Source: Arachnopeziza araneosa (taxonomy: Eukaryota; Ascomycota; Leotiomycetes; Helotiales; Arachnopezizaceae). From it: 64,000 nucleotides of DNA. The notes under the pieces are model-generated. The model was not told the origin of the DNA, did no database searches, and saw nothing but the letters and a program-made list of their open reading frames with translations. A program made the position numbers and the translations under genes. The stretch covers positions 62,001-126,000 of the forward strand of contig QYAI01000088.1 in NCBI GenBank assembly GCA_003988855.1. The letters run 5' to 3'. Below are positions 11,746 through 23,470 of the stretch, one piece after another; within the stretch, counting starts at the first letter, position 1, and each line of letters starts with the position of its first letter.

Positions 11746-12984
11746 TCACGTTGCTTTCAGCGCCTGCTCAATACCTCGGTAAGAATGCATAACCATCGAG
11801 AACTTTTCCGGACTGATGGGCTCAAGTTTCTTCTCTTCTTCCGACTGAATATTTCCCATTTCCCTTGATCGCTGAAGCACAAACTTTACCCTCTCTTTCC
11901 GCAACTCCACGAATTTCTCCAGCTCCGGGTTGAGATCATCTCCAGGTTTTGCATCTCGCAGTAGATATGACAACGCTTCTGCATCTTCAATTGTGATATT
12001 GCATCCTTGGCCTGCGTGCGGAGTGACCGCGTGAGCAGCGTCGCCAATCAAGACAGCTTTATCATTATACCAAGTCTCACAGGTGTCGATATCGCGGATT
12101 CTCCACGCATCTATTTGGTTGTGTTTGAAAAGTCCAACAATGTCCGCGTTGAACTCAGAGGCGAACTCATCCACAACTCGCTTCGCAGGAATGTCTTTGA
12201 TGATAGTTGACTTGGTACTGTCAAACTTGGAAGCGAACTCTCCTTCGGACGTGTACCCAAGCACTTGTAGCTCATTGAGAGAGGTGTGGTAAATAAGCAG
12301 GCGTTTCTTGGATTTCGAGCTCTCTGGTGAGTAGAAACTCACAAGACCAGCTTTCGAGGCAGGATGAGCCAAGTAATCCAGCCCAGGATTAGACTGAATC
12401 ACATCGATTGGCACTCGTGTGATGAATATCACAAGATCGTGGAGTTTTATACGCGTTGATGGTTCGGCATCGTTCAAAACGGCCGCACGGACGACAGAGT
12501 TGATGCCATCTGCTCCGATAATGAGATCGCCTTCAAATGATTGCCCATCTTCAGTCCACACCTTGCCTTCATGGGTGTCAATTCGAGATACCTGGGCCCC
12601 TCGAATGATTTCTGCTGCTTCCCCTGGGAAATCAGAACTCGTCGCAAATCGGAGCAACTCATTTTGAAGATGTGCTCTGCGGGTCAGAACACTTGGAGCA
12701 CCACCCATCTCCCTTCGAGTGTCGAAATTCACTGTTCTAAGCTCCTCATTGTTGTAATTTCTCAGCCACATGTGGGTCATGATGACGCTATCCAGATTCT
12801 CGAGCTTGATTCCGGCATTTTGCAGAAGACTGAAAGCGTTGGAGACAACTGACAGGCCATAATCGTTGATCGTAAAGTCGAGGTGACCGCGCTCAAGAAC
12901 AGTGACGTTGTGATGTGCGCGAAGATACCCCGCTGCTGCCAATCCTCCAATGCCTCCTCCACAAATAATGATCTTGAGTGGCAT
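11746..12984 (-). CDS. FAD-dependent monooxygenase (salicylate hydroxylase-like, group A)
   Basis: Single-exon, full-length (412 aa) flavoprotein monooxygenase. It shows the N-terminal Rossmann fingerprint IIICGGGIGGLAAAGYL (GxGxxG), the DG motif in LIIGADGINSVVRAAV near residue 160, and the second FAD-ribityl motif VLIGDAAHAVTPHAGQGCN near residue 315. Such enzymes hydroxylate aromatic or polyketide substrates using NAD(P)H and O2. The C-terminus is short and charged with no membrane helix, which argues against the membrane-anchored meroterpenoid-type epoxidases. The start at 12984 places the GxGxxG at residues 8-14, as usual. No polyketide synthase or other biosynthetic core enzyme is nearby, so the substrate cannot be inferred from context. 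Confidence 0.9.
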   Translation of the reverse strand: MPLKIIICGGGIGGLAAAGYLRAHHNVTVLERGHLDFTINDYGLSVVSNAFSLLQNAGIKLENLDSVIMTHMWLRNYNNEELRTVNFDTRREMGGAPSVLTRRAHLQNELLRFATSSDFPGEAAEIIRGAQVSRIDTHEGKVWTEDGQSFEGDLIIGADGINSVVRAAVLNDAEPSTRIKLHDLVIFITRVPIDVIQSNPGLDYLAHPASKAGLVSFYSPESSKSKKRLLIYHTSLNELQVLGYTSEGEFASKFDSTKSTIIKDIPAKRVVDEFASEFNADIVGLFKHNQIDAWRIRDIDTCETWYNDKAVLIGDAAHAVTPHAGQGCNITIEDAEALSYLLRDAKPGDDLNPELEKFVELRKERVKFVLQRSREMGNIQSEEEKKLEPISPEKFSMVMHSYRGIEQALKAT

Positions 12985-13617
12985 CTTCGCACTCTAGATT
13001 AGACTTATGGCTCAAAAAGAAAGAAACAAAAGGCAATGTTTGATCAATTCCAGGCGCTTGTGTGACTCTTGAAAGTGGCTGTCTTACTTTTACGTCGTTG
13101 CTGACCGCAGATTGATTCCCGTTTTGGACCCGCTTCGTATTTGTGGCCGAATGATCTTCTGGGTAACAAAGCTGCAACTGGCCGGTGAGAAAAAGCTGAT
13201 TGGAGAGATTAAGTGTGGTAGGAGCATGGGTTGTCTGTAAGGTTGCATTGTCCTTACCCCAGCACGGAGCTTGGTCGAACTTTATACTGACTGTGAGCAA
13301 ATTCCTTTGTGTTGAACATAAATATTTATCGCCAAAACCAAGTTCTTCGAGTCTAAAAACAGTAATCGAACTGAGAGATTTGTGTTATTTTGCTTGAAGC
13401 AGAAGAGTAGGGGTAGAAATGTATGAATCCGTCACTTGGAGAGGTGATTTTATTCTTCACAAAGCATGCAAGTCATAGCACCAGCGAAATAGTAAAACAT
13501 TTGCCCATGGTTTAGATTCTCTTATTAAGCGGAAGCCCGAAAAACAAAATGCTACACATTATGCAAGGATGCATTTTATGTCGTAAATGCCGAGGCAGTT
13601 ATGCTTCGCAGGAACCT
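12985..13617. other. Intergenic, no gene seen
   Basis: Promoter side of the FAD monooxygenase and 3' side of the CBM1 gene. No supported coding region or RNA gene. Confidence 0.5.
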
Positions 13618-14209
13618 TTATTGGTTGTAGACAGTGAGTGTCTTTACCGGCACATTGTCCGTCGACAGTGGGACAACCGATTGGCCAGGGTAGAGGCACT
13701 GGGAATAATATCCTGTTTTAAGCCATAAGCATATTTCACACAAGTCTGACAAACTTTGAGGAAAGAGAAGAACACCTACTACTGTAATATGTACAGTTAA
13801 GGCCCGATGCGCATCGGCCTCTGCAGGTTCCCCGGTAGTTAGAACCGCCGCAGGTCCCAAATCTAGGAATAGGGCAAGATTCGTTCGCGGTCACGGTGAC
13901 CGTCTTTGTCGAAGTGCTTGATTGTGGTGGGGGCGGTGTACCAGATACCGTGACAATAATAGTTGACGTTGATGTGGATAGAGGTGTGACGGTGACGGTT
14001 ATCACGGTACTAAACTCAATTAGAATAGGCACGAAAATATGTCTAGGCTGGGAAAAGATCTCACACGGTGCTGGTTATAGTAACAACGACTTGCTAGAGT
14101 TTCTTCGTTAATTCTGAAATCTTGTATAAAAACAAGGCAAGGGACTCACCGATGAGGCAAAGCCAAGCAGCGCGACTGCGGCCGCAACGACAGATTTTGA
14201 GAGGAGCAT
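13618..14209 (-). CDS. Small secreted protein with C-terminal CBM1 (fungal cellulose-binding) domain
   Basis: Starts at 14209 with a signal peptide (MLLSKSVVAAAVALLGFASS). Very small exons follow, carrying QVVVTITST and then a Thr/Val-rich linker of TVITVTVTP/TKTVTVTANE type. The last two exons splice to SCPIPRFGTCGGSNYRGTCR, RGRCASGLNCTYYS and YYSQCLYPGQ, ending KTLTVYNQ at 13618. FGTCGG, the CxSGLxCxY spacing and YYSQC fit family 1 carbohydrate-binding modules, which bind crystalline cellulose or chitin through aromatic residues. No catalytic domain is attached, so it is either a stand-alone CBM1 protein or an effector-like wall binder. At least three introns are needed (about 14155-14095, 14065-14012, 13783-13710). 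Exact boundaries of the tiny second exon are uncertain. Confidence 0.75.
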
Positions 14210-16168
14210 AATGACAATATTATGGTTTTTTTGTGTCAAGGATAGATGAAATATCAATATCAGTTACCAGATGTTTGGTGGGCAGGAGGCATGCTTAAGT
14301 AGGGTCCATGGCGACGCGTACCCCTGGTTTTGTGATCTCAAATCACGCAAATTTTGATAGCCTCATGTTGCGGCCGTATCCGACAGCATAAGAAAGCAGA
14401 GCGGAAAACAGAGCTGAGATCAAAGCCAGGGGCGAATTAAGACCCACCTGCGGGATCAAGCATGGTATCTGAACACAAAAGATAACTTTATCCGATAAGG
14501 CAAACGAGCCGCAGCTGTAGTGCGATGGCTGCGTCATTATATAGGATATGATGTATAAAGAATAAGATGCCCTCCCGTATAGAGCCTTGGCGTTAATATG
14601 TTGTGCTCACCCGCACTCAAAGAACTAGGGAGTAGGAAAGACTTTAGAGCATTTTATTACTTTCTAACTCAAAACATATATGATAAAATCACGGTATTCT
14701 GCATATTTTAAGAATATACTGCCTGGTGTCCAAACAGGATATCAACAGAACCCGATTTTAGGTTTGTTGACGATGTTGTCAATATGGGGATAATGTCTGA
14801 ACATGTCAATTAGCCGGTTGGGATCAAAAGTCTCCGACACCAAATAAATTACGTTGTGGGCTTGGCCCGAGTATTTGGGAAGCAAATCCCGCTCCGTGAT
14901 AAACAAACATACACGGGCTGAAGGAGCTACCATGGGGGCCAGCCGACACATGTTCCTCAGTTTTACACGGTTCCACGCGTCGTGTAAAATGTTATGGCAG
15001 ACCTCCGATTCATTGATAATAATAGAATCGGAAAATAAATTGCATGGAAATATAAATTTAATGAAATACGTGCATATGCCCTCTTTCTTTATCTTCTGCA
15101 AGAGCTACCTTGGCGTATCTAAGCTCTCTAGAGCAAGGAACAAGCCGATAACCGTTGCTGGAATAAATTATTTGGGGTTAAATATAGGTGCAATTTAGAC
15201 AAGAACTCAAGTGTAAACACCGTTTTGCTGATAGTGTTGTCGTCAGATGAGTAAAAGCTCCCTACATGATTTGGCGGGAGCGAAAGAGGTAGGCTTGGCA
15301 AATGTACAATTGACCATTCACGGGATGAATTACAAATTTGCAAATCAGAAATCCTTTCCAAAATAATATAACTGCCGCTGAATGAAAGGGCATTTCTCCT
15401 CTGTTTTATGTCACACGTGTGCAACAGGCATCTCTCCCTCCCAAGACCGGGAAAGCAAGTTCATGGGTATCTCGGTTAAAATCAGGGGTCAGACAAACAA
15501 TTCTCGGCTTTAAGGATAAATATCTACGATTTGCTACCCAGGATTTCATCTGATTGACTCTGCTGTTGTCACACAAAGACAATTGGAAATCTTTTTAATT
15601 GGTCGCCTCGCTCCTAGGCTACATGGCACTGACCATCCGCCAGTGCCTGACAACCGCCATGGCTCGACCAGTCTGCACCTTAAAGTACCTGACGTGCTTA
15701 TTGAGTTATAATCAATGACAAAGCTTCGTGAAGATTCTTTTTTTTGGGGTGGATGTAGATTCTCTGCCGTCGAGCGAAATTGTGTGTTAGCACGTGCTTC
15801 CAGTGTTAGCACTCTTCTCTGTGGATACCCTACAGGATGCGGATGAGATCTATTTGGGCAACGGCGAAAAGCTTCCGTAATATTTAGAGAAGACCGAATG
15901 TAAATTTTAGCTGCTTAGATGTCGAGAATCTTTCCTTATGTCACGAGATCATAATGAACAGGGACTGCTCACATGTATGTGAGATGTATAAGCACGATAC
16001 ATTTGATATGACGGATAACATTCACTGGGCTCAGATATATATTTGATAGAAATAATATTAGAAGATTAAATGTCAAGAATTTCTCGTCGTGTTTTTGGAA
16101 ATTTTTAAGTAGGTTTCTTAGAAACCTCGGTACTGCCTATATGGAAGTTGTAAGGCTGAATGTTCTTC
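14210..16168. other. Nearly 2-kb gene-poor stretch
   Basis: AT-rich sequence with only short, unsupported open frames on the minus strand (for example about 14742-15101, 15128-15424 and 15546-15812). None shows splice structure, family motifs or a signal peptide. It could hold decayed sequence; I see no intact gene, tRNA or terminal repeats. Confidence 0.5.
16111..16127. repeat. 17-nt inverted repeat downstream of the MFS gene
   Basis: AGGTTTCT and AGAAACCT flank a single T, about 40 bp past the stop of the MFS transporter at 16169. It could be a hairpin in the 3' UTR or a symmetric protein-binding site. Confidence 0.5.
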
Positions 16169-17600
16169 TCATATCTTCACGTTCCATTTCCATTTGTACT
16201 CCAGACAAGCCCACCTCGCCATCAAGAAACTAACAAGTGAGAGGAGTAGCATCCCACCAAAGAAAGCAACAAATCCAGTAGAACCAAAGGTGGGAAGCAG
16301 TTCTCCACCAACAGGAACACAAAGCAACAACCTGAAATTACGATTAGCGTTTAAAACTACTACATGCTTCCTCAACTTACGAGAATGCGACCAAAGAATA
16401 TGAAGTCCCATAAAACTGTCCATACGAATCGGCTTTGCAGAGTTGGCCAATACATACAGGTGCCATCGAAATGATACTGCCGGATCCGAAGCCGAACAGA
16501 GGTGCGAAGATGTAGAAAAGAACTTCGTTGTTGCCGAATGGCATCCAAAGAACCCAGACTACTAGAAGAGACCAGCAGAGGGTCAAGACCATGGTGTTGA
16601 AGCGACCGACGCGATCAGAAATGTACCCAGAGAGTGAACGACCGAAAGCGGAGCCTCTGGATTCTGTTAGTCGATTTCATAGAGAAGAAAATGATTTAAC
16701 CCACGCATTCAAAATAGCAATGATGTTGAAGCTTGTTTGGCTGCTAAAACCTTGTTTTAAAGAGTAGGTGGGCAGTAAGCCAAGCGCACCGAACAGCACA
16801 AACTCGAAACAAGAGACTCCGACAGTGGACCAAGAAAACCTAGCATCTCTAAAACATCTCAAATCAACCGCACCACCATTCGTTCTAGGGGGCAGCCGAC
16901 CTCGAATGCATATGTTCCCAATGACCATAAAAAAAAGAGCAATCAGCCCAACCATTCTCAAGGCCCATTTCCACCCCAAATGTTCCAATGCAGGCTTCAA
17001 AATCAATGGAAACATAATGCCACCCATACTTGACCCCACGAACGCGATCCCGCTCGCCATTCCTCTTTTTGCCTCAAACCAATGCGCCACAACCGCCAAT
17101 GCCGTTGTAGTCAAACAAGCACTTGACGCGCCACCAAGAACTCCATAAGCGAGCATAAATTGCCAATACTTTTTGCACTCAGCCATCAAGAGCAAGCTAA
17201 CAACGTAGGCTATGCTTCCGCTCAGCACCAGCCAACGAGGTCCATAGCGATCAAATAGCGGTCCAATCTGGACTCCTAAGATACAATTCAGGAATATGTT
17301 GACGGCAGAAATCCAACCAATATCCCGAGAGGTATAGGTTGAAAGTTGGTGTGTTTGCCAGAATGCTTGGAAGAGTCCAACTGAGGAGATGAGGCCATAT
17401 GTTCCGTAAATGAGGCAGAAAGACCCAAAGATGACAAGCCAGGCTCGAGTACCGCCCTCTGGGAAACTATAATCGTTTCGAGAGTGAGAAATTGCGGTTG
17501 TTTCTCTCTGATGTTGGTTTGAGGAGATGGAATGGAAAGTGGGGCGTATATCAATGAGCTCAAATTCTTGGCGAGGGGGGGTGAGGATTTCTTGTGACAT
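16169..17600 (-). CDS. MFS transporter, monocarboxylate-porter (MCT) type
   Basis: Starts at 17600. After a disordered polar N-terminus of about 45 residues comes FPEGGTRAWLVIFGSFCLIYG, the usual first-helix signature of fungal monocarboxylate-type (MCH) carriers. The helix-2/3 loop carries GPLFDRYGPRWLVLSG, matching the MFS D-R-x-G motif. Twelve hydrophobic segments can be followed through LDHWFEAKRGMASGIAF-like loop 4 (here VVAHWFEAKRGMASGI), SAFGRSLSGYISDRVGRF after the first intron, and a final WACLEYKWKW tail. Two introns: one near 16710-16657 (after IIAILNA) and one of about 49 nt near 16382-16334 (GTAAGT ... TTTCAG). The stop is at 16169. Likely proton-coupled uptake or export of small carboxylates or related metabolites at the plasma membrane; the substrate is not predictable. 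It looks intact. Confidence 0.85.
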
Positions 17601-18154
17601 TGCACTTCTGGCTGCTTTTTATCAATGTTCGAACGGAAGGGGGAAGAGAAAGTGTAGGAATATATCAAATTCACACGTTCCGTACGGAGTCCGGAGTCGG
17701 AGCTTCTCCACCTGCAGGGCGTTATTGACGTCGTGTCCAACCGCGGGGCTAGAGTTGCGCGCAGCCGGGATCACATATATCTGCAGTCCACTGCTCTTTA
17801 TGGAAGTAATCCTATTGGATTTGTCTCTGTTGATGCATAACTCAACATGGTAAGATGTAGCTAAAGGTGGGTTCGCTAAGCTTGAGTCACCCGGCCAGCT
17901 AGGAAAAGGGGCGGAGGAAAATTTTCGCTAATCCGTTCGGTTCTTCTTTATCATGCAAAGAGCCGAATTCGTTGCAAGTATTGTGTTTAATTTCTCCTGT
18001 TTTATTTTTGAGGTCTCGATCGAGAGTGGAGGAGATCAAAAATCCAAAAATAGCCACTGTATAGTGATTGTAACTCGGCTTTAAAGGGCACATGATGCAT
18101 ACAAAATTTGGAAAACACCGCGGTAGCTAGCTCACCGCTCTATCAACAATGAGA
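17601..18154. other. Intergenic, no gene seen
   Basis: Promoter side of the MFS gene and 3' side of the Zn2Cys6 regulator. No supported feature beyond that. Confidence 0.5.
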
Positions 18155-20558
18155 TCAATACCCGGTCAAGCTAGAAAACCCCCACCTATCAATCCTGTCT
18201 ATCAGGCTGCTTGATGCTCCTCCGTCGCGATATCCATCCAAGCCATTAAAAATCGAGTACCCGCCACTACCTTCGCTGGTAAAGGCTTCCTTAGTGTGTA
18301 TTAGCATCATAATGATCTTATTTTACTGCGGATATGACAAGCAATTCATGACTTACAAAATTCATATTAGTCCACTCTGAATTATTGAAAGCCGGATCTT
18401 CTAATTGCACTTGTGTTGTTTCACTTTCGAGCTCCTCTGTCAGTTTTTCCGTTTCTAGTCGCTCAAGTTGTTCACTCTGAATTCGATGACTGCTACTCTT
18501 ATCCTGTATTTGTTTTATCTTAATCGCGGCTTCAGCCCTAAGATCCGCAAGTACGACACTACACTTCTGAGCAAAACTCTCTTTTGTTGTTGAAGAGGAG
18601 TTCTTGATATATTCTTGGCACTTGACTGCAGCATCAAAATAACTTTTCAACGAATCACATAGTTTCTTGTTGTGAGGCTGAAGTGGACTAGTTGTAGCGC
18701 GAGAGGCGTTGCAACGTTTGATAATGTGGACAAAAAGTGCCACCGTTGCAGTGTAACCACAAAAGTGCGCGAACTGAATTTTCCAGTAAGTAGGCTGCAA
18801 ATCTTTGATAGTGACGAGAAGGCATCTTACCCATGAGGCATTGAATGAGCTCTCTAGCTTCCACATCATTTCAATAATTTTTATAGCCTTAAGAGCAGCA
18901 GAGAGACACTCATTCACTTTTTCTTCGAGTTTCTCTTGCAACACTGAAGCGTTGGATCCAGTATCAATATCAAAACTATCCACCAAAAACGGTCGATAGA
19001 GAATTACGAGAGCTTGCCAATAGGAAAGTCGCAAAGCCATGTTCTGGCGCCCGTACATTGGCAGCAATAGTGACGGATCGAGGTCGACGAAGTGAGCAAT
19101 TTCATTTCGCCAGCTGCGTAAGTTTGCGTCTAACCTCTCTGCTGACACAAATCGATCTACCAATGGACTTTTTTGTATGCTGTAAAGCTCAGTCAAAATT
19201 TTGCTGATTATTTGAGCAAGTCTAATTGAGTTCAGCACCGTCCCGCCACCTCAATATTGTGCATACTTTATCTGAAAAACAGCTCCTTTTACGGGAGTTT
19301 GAGTGTCTAAACCCATTATTTGCAATGATCCAGAAGAAAGGCTTTCGTCTTCTACTAAGAGCGGGAGCGGCTGGTCGATATCTTCGTCCCGAAGCACATG
19401 AGGTCGACCTTGTGCCGAGCTCAGATATTTGTCTGCGACATATACAGACCAAAAAATTCGCTTCCGCAGTTCGTTTTCAAGAAGGCTAGTATTTTCAGGA
19501 GATCTTCCGCTTCTGTTAAGTCCAAGAGCAAGGACATAGTTGACGAGAATACCGAAAATGCTGTAGGACTGATTGATTCGTGATCTTGAAAGAAGATACA
19601 TACATTGAAGTAGACGTGCTTGAAGAGTAGCAAGTTGAATCTCGCCAGTTTCCTTGGACAGCTGATTTTCTGCCGCTTGGAAGTAGTAGAAACTAAAATT
19701 AATTAGTCATTTAGCCCAAGGATAGAAGGGGTATCACTCGAATATACCTGGCGTCAATATCGGATTCGCGAGGATCCTCATCCATGTATCCATGAGCGGA
19801 AGCAAACACCATGAGAACAACAGCACGTTGGCTGTTTTCTTCTAGTCGAGGTGGCATACTCCTCACACTATCCAACAGCTGAGTGGTCCACATATTTACT
19901 GTCGGTCGGTGAAGAAATATGTTTGTGGCGGCAACAAAATCAAAGTACTTGCTTACTAAAGTTCGAGCTTTCTTTTCCGATGGAAGGAGGAGAAATGATG
20001 AATCAATTTCTGGTAGTGGAGGATCGCCGTAAGCGTAGACCGGATTCTTCTGGTCCGAATCTGGTCTGTTTAAGGTGTTTTGAGTTCGTATATAGAGACA
20101 AACGCCTGCTGGGTTATCGACGCTTGTTAGTCTTTGATATGCGCTGATTTGACTTTGATTTAGCGTGGAAGAATCAGTCTCGGGAGAGTGATCCATGTCC
20201 CTATCTGATTTTTTTCCATTGTTGACACCTGGTTCTAGACTTGGCACGTGACCGGGATTTGGGACCGCTGCAACCTTCCTCCAGACTTGACGTCGCTTGT
20301 ATCCAATTTCTTCCAGGTATCTTTCCTGCTCTTCTACAGGTGCAGGGTGGATTTCCGGTACAGCTCCACGGGTGTACGCAGCCGTAAACTCGCAAGTTTT
20401 GTTATTCTTGATACAATGTGCGCACGGTAACTTTCCCGTACAGCGGATTTTTCTCCTATCTCTAATTTTAGTAACGGAAGGCAAAGCTCAGGCGTCACTG
20501 TCGGTTCAATCTACCTTTTGCAAGTATCACACGCTCGCGATACTCGTTGCTTCTGCAT
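18155..20558 (-). CDS. Zn2Cys6 transcription factor with fungal-specific transcription factor domain
   Basis: Starts at 20558 (MQKQRVSRACDTCK). A 59-nt intron splits the zinc cluster, and splicing at ATAG restores CDTCKRRKIRCTGKLPCAHC with a sixth Cys in KTCEF. The spacing is the canonical C-x2-C-x6-C-x6-C-x2-C-x6-C. The middle region (FDFVAATNIFLHRPT, VVLMVFASAHGY, LVNYVLALGLNRSG, LRKRIFWSVYVADKYLSSAQGRP) is the fungal transcription factor domain, including the usual RIFW and GRP motifs. Further introns include a 45-nt one at about 19244-19200 and one near 18363. That last splice (F|GTAAGT ... CTAAG|EAFTSEGSGGYSIF) extends the C-terminus to a stop at 18155, with a Gly/Ser-rich tail usual for this class. 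It is divergent from the MFS drug transporter at 21188, which it probably regulates. The gene appears intact. Confidence 0.85.
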
Positions 20559-20729
20559 GGCCGGATATACGTGGTGGATATCGTTTCAATTGAAATCCAG
20601 ATCGTGCGCCTCAAATGAATGCTGCATCAATCACATACGCTGAGTATTTCAACAATGCAGTGCATGGTTTGTTTGTGACTGAGGTTGAGTCGGTGAATAA
20701 AGTTGGGAGTTCGGGAGTCAGAGAAAAGG

Positions 20730-20759
20730 ACGGAAAACGTTTACTCGTACGGAAAACGC
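20730..20759 (+). promoter_or_regulatory. Direct repeat ACGGAAAACG x2, 20-bp period
   Basis: ACGGAAAACG at 20730-20739 and again at 20750-20759, so the two copies sit two helical turns apart on the same face. CGG is the usual half-site of Zn2Cys6 regulators. The location, 170 bp upstream of the regulator start, fits autoregulation. Confidence 0.5.
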
Positions 20760-21038
20760 GGATAAAGGTTTAGTCATCAAAGTCCAGTCCTCTTTCTCAA
20801 CAACAGTTGCGGCAACATATCCTCCATCACCTAAACAAACCGTGCTTTTTGTGCGAGTTGAGTCCTTCGCATAATTTCAAGAAGCGTGTAACCTGCTCGA
20901 TCATTTCACTGATGTTGCATGTTCTCCCCAGAAAGTTCTGCGCGGCGGAGCAGAAACGTGGAAAAGTTTCCGTGAGACACGCAATCGAGATATCCGTCCG
21001 TGACAGGGGCGTTCAGAAGGAGTAGAATCATCCCGTCC

Positions 21039-21064
21039 CCGAAATACACGTCTCCGAAATACAC
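21039..21064 (+). promoter_or_regulatory. Direct repeat CCGAAATACAC x2, 15-bp period
   Basis: Two exact 11-base copies at 21039-21049 and 21054-21064 with a 4-bp spacer, about 125 bp upstream of the transporter ATG. A candidate operator for the adjacent zinc-cluster regulator; this is inference from spacing and position. Confidence 0.5.
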
Positions 21065-21187
21065 CAGTAATCAATACCGTTAGCGTTAACTTGATCATAA
21101 TATGAAATATAACTGTTCTCAACCTCCCTTTTCTTCCGCATCACTGCATCTCTCAATAAATTATTGGTTCTCATTCACACCAACATC

Positions 21188-23047
21188 ATGTCAAATCCAG
21201 CAGAGACTCCAGCAGAGACTCCAGCAGAGACTCCAGTGGAAGTGTTTAAGCCTGGCTGGCGTTTGATGGCTTCATTCACCTCCATCGCGATTGTCAATCT
21301 TGCTTGTGCATTAGATGCCACAACAATTGCTGTAGCGCTTCCCGTGAGTTTCCATGGCCATTTCAATCTCTTTCCTCCAATCAAATCTCACGACAGCACA
21401 GACAATATCGAAAGCTTTGCATGGAACAGCAATTCAAGCTCTCTGGACTGGTACTTCTTTCCTTCTCGCATCCACCGTCTGGCAGCCAAGCTTTGTCGCT
21501 TTCTCGGATGTTTTCGGGCGGCGTCCTGTGATGCTATTTGCCCTCACACTCTTCACCATCGGAGCCATAATGTGTGGTGTCTCGAAGAACTTCACTCTGA
21601 TGCTCGTTGGACGGTGTATTCAAGGCAGCGGAGTAGGAGGAATCTTGACTTTGACTGAGGCCATCATCACCGACTTAGTCCCTCTACGTGAAAGAGGGAA
21701 TTATTTTGCTCTCATCAGCATTGTCTGGGCTATTGGCACTGTTTCTGGTGATATCTTTCCACAGGATGTTTTCTTCAACTAATTTTACTTAGGGCCCCTG
21801 ATCAGTGGTGTTCTAGCTCAACGTAATGCATGGCGGTGGATTTTCTGGTTAAATTTACCGATCGTGGTAGTAGGTTTCTTCGGCGTCATCGTGTTTCTAA
21901 ATCTCTCGCTCAAGAAACGATCACTCTCGGAAAAAGTTCAAGATATTGACTATCTAGGATCTTTTATCTTCGTTTCGTCTAGCACTTCATTTCTCATTCC
22001 AATCTCATGGGGTGGGGTAATGTATTCCTGGTCATCTTGGCACACACTGGTTCCTCTATTACTGGGTATCTTTGGCATATTTGTCTTCATTTTTCACCAA
22101 ATATATATATCCTCACCAAGAGGAGGAGAAAGGAAAACGCTCTTACCGATGAACATGTTCAGAAATCGTTCAACGGCAATAACCTACCTCGTCACCTTTC
22201 TACATGGGGCCATTCTTTGGTCAATAGTATACTATTTACCACTCTATTTTGAAGCTTCACAGGGTTACACTCCAATCCAAACTGGCCTCTCTGCTCTCCC
22301 ACAGACATTGACTATTGTTCCCTGTGCAGCAGTCGTCGGAATAGTCGCCTCAAAGACGGGCCGTTACCGTTGGTCTCTTTACACTGGGTTCACTCTCACT
22401 ACGATAGGTTGCGGACTGCTGTATCTTCTAGACGTTGGAACGAGTATTGTGGAATGGGTGTTTTTAATGCTAGTGAGCGGTGTTGGCATTGGGCTACTCT
22501 TTCCTGCCATGAATCTTAGCATTCAATCTAGCGTTCCACCAAAAGATATTGCCATCGCAGCTGGGCTTTTCACCTTTTTCCGAGCGGCAGGACAAAGCGT
22601 GGGTGTTGCTATGTAAGTCCCTAGCCTATGATCTTGGTCTCCAAAATTGTTCCGTACTAATATCTGGTACAAAGAGGGGGAACAATCTTCCAGAACCGCA
22701 TGACATCCATCCTCGCATCCTATCCTTCGCTTGCATCAACCTCACTCGATGCCCTTACGCTCATCAAAACTCTTCGCGCCCTGCCGCCCAGCGCGCCAGA
22801 GACCTTGATCCTAAAGAGCGCCTTTGCAGACTCGATCAAGACCATATGGGCTGTGATGTGTGGCATTGCTGGAATAGCTTTAATCGCATGTCTGGGAGTA
22901 AAAGGTTACAAGCTCGATCAAGCATTGACTGGCGAGCAAGGTTTTATGGATCCCGCAAGAATTGCGAATGGAATTGAAGAGGATGACGGGGAGGTCACCA
23001 CGAATCCGACTTCGATTGTTGATGTGGACGAGAAAGCAAGCAAATAA
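21188..23047 (+). CDS. MFS drug-efflux transporter (14-helix DHA type)
   Basis: ATG at 21188 (MSNPAETP). The N-terminus has three tandem AETP units from a 12-bp repeat. Four exons are joined by introns at about 21343-21400 (GTGAGT ... ACAG), about 21751-21793 (GTGATA ... TTAG) and about 22613-22674 (GTAAGT ... AAAG). Visible motifs: LACALDATTIAVALP in helix 1; ALWTGTSFLLASTVWQP in helix 2; SDVFGRRPVMLFAL (motif A, D-x-F-G-R-R); LVGRCIQGSGVGGI in helix 4; RGNYFALISIVWAIGTVSGPLISG (motif C-like); AWRWIFWLNLPI; and a C-terminal soluble tail. Proteins of this class export toxins or antifungal compounds using the proton gradient. The divergent Zn2Cys6 regulator supports an inducible efflux module. 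The gene looks intact. Confidence 0.88.
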
Positions 23048-23470
23048 GTCTCAGCAAATGTAAGCATAGATAGAATATGTAATGAAAAAGGTAGAATTGA
23101 ATAGATAGTGTTTTGATTTATCCAAATACACGTTACTATTTTAAGACTAGTGAATCTCATACGGCTTAGTGTATTCGCTTACTAAGCCATTGTGCCTGAT
23201 AAGTTAGAGATCTCGTCAAGATGCAAATGACATCTCAGCCAGCCTTTCGGAACATCTGCGACCGACAATGACCTTACCTGAAAAAATGTATACTCATTAT
23301 CTCAGTCAACACGTCCAAGTCTCTTCAATCCTTACCCCTGCTGTCTCACGCTGCTGACGGTGTTCGTGATCATCCCCAAGGCTGGGACTCTCATTTTCGG
23401 CGCTGTGACTTATCACACCATGGTAGGTAGAACCAATTTTTGAGCCCAGTGTAATAGCTTGATGAGCAGT
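23048..23470. other. Intergenic, no gene seen
   Basis: 3' flank of the transporter. Possible remnants of a first exon of the following pseudogene lie near 23390-23430 but cannot be framed. Confidence 0.4.

Larger units (their letters stand above)
20559..21187. promoter_or_regulatory. Divergent promoter between regulator and efflux transporter
   Basis: A 0.63-kb region shared by the Zn2Cys6 gene and the MFS gene. It carries two different pairs of direct repeats containing CGG/CCG-like cores (listed separately), as expected for binding by a zinc-cluster dimer. Confidence 0.5.

Noticed and set aside
14742..15101. Possible gene in the 14-16 kb desert
   Set aside because: 119-codon frame with no recognised motif; flanking sequence gives no exons.
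11746..17600. Secondary-metabolite cluster around the FAD monooxygenase and MFS gene
   Set aside because: No synthase, cyclase or other core enzyme; the nearby 2-kb region is empty.
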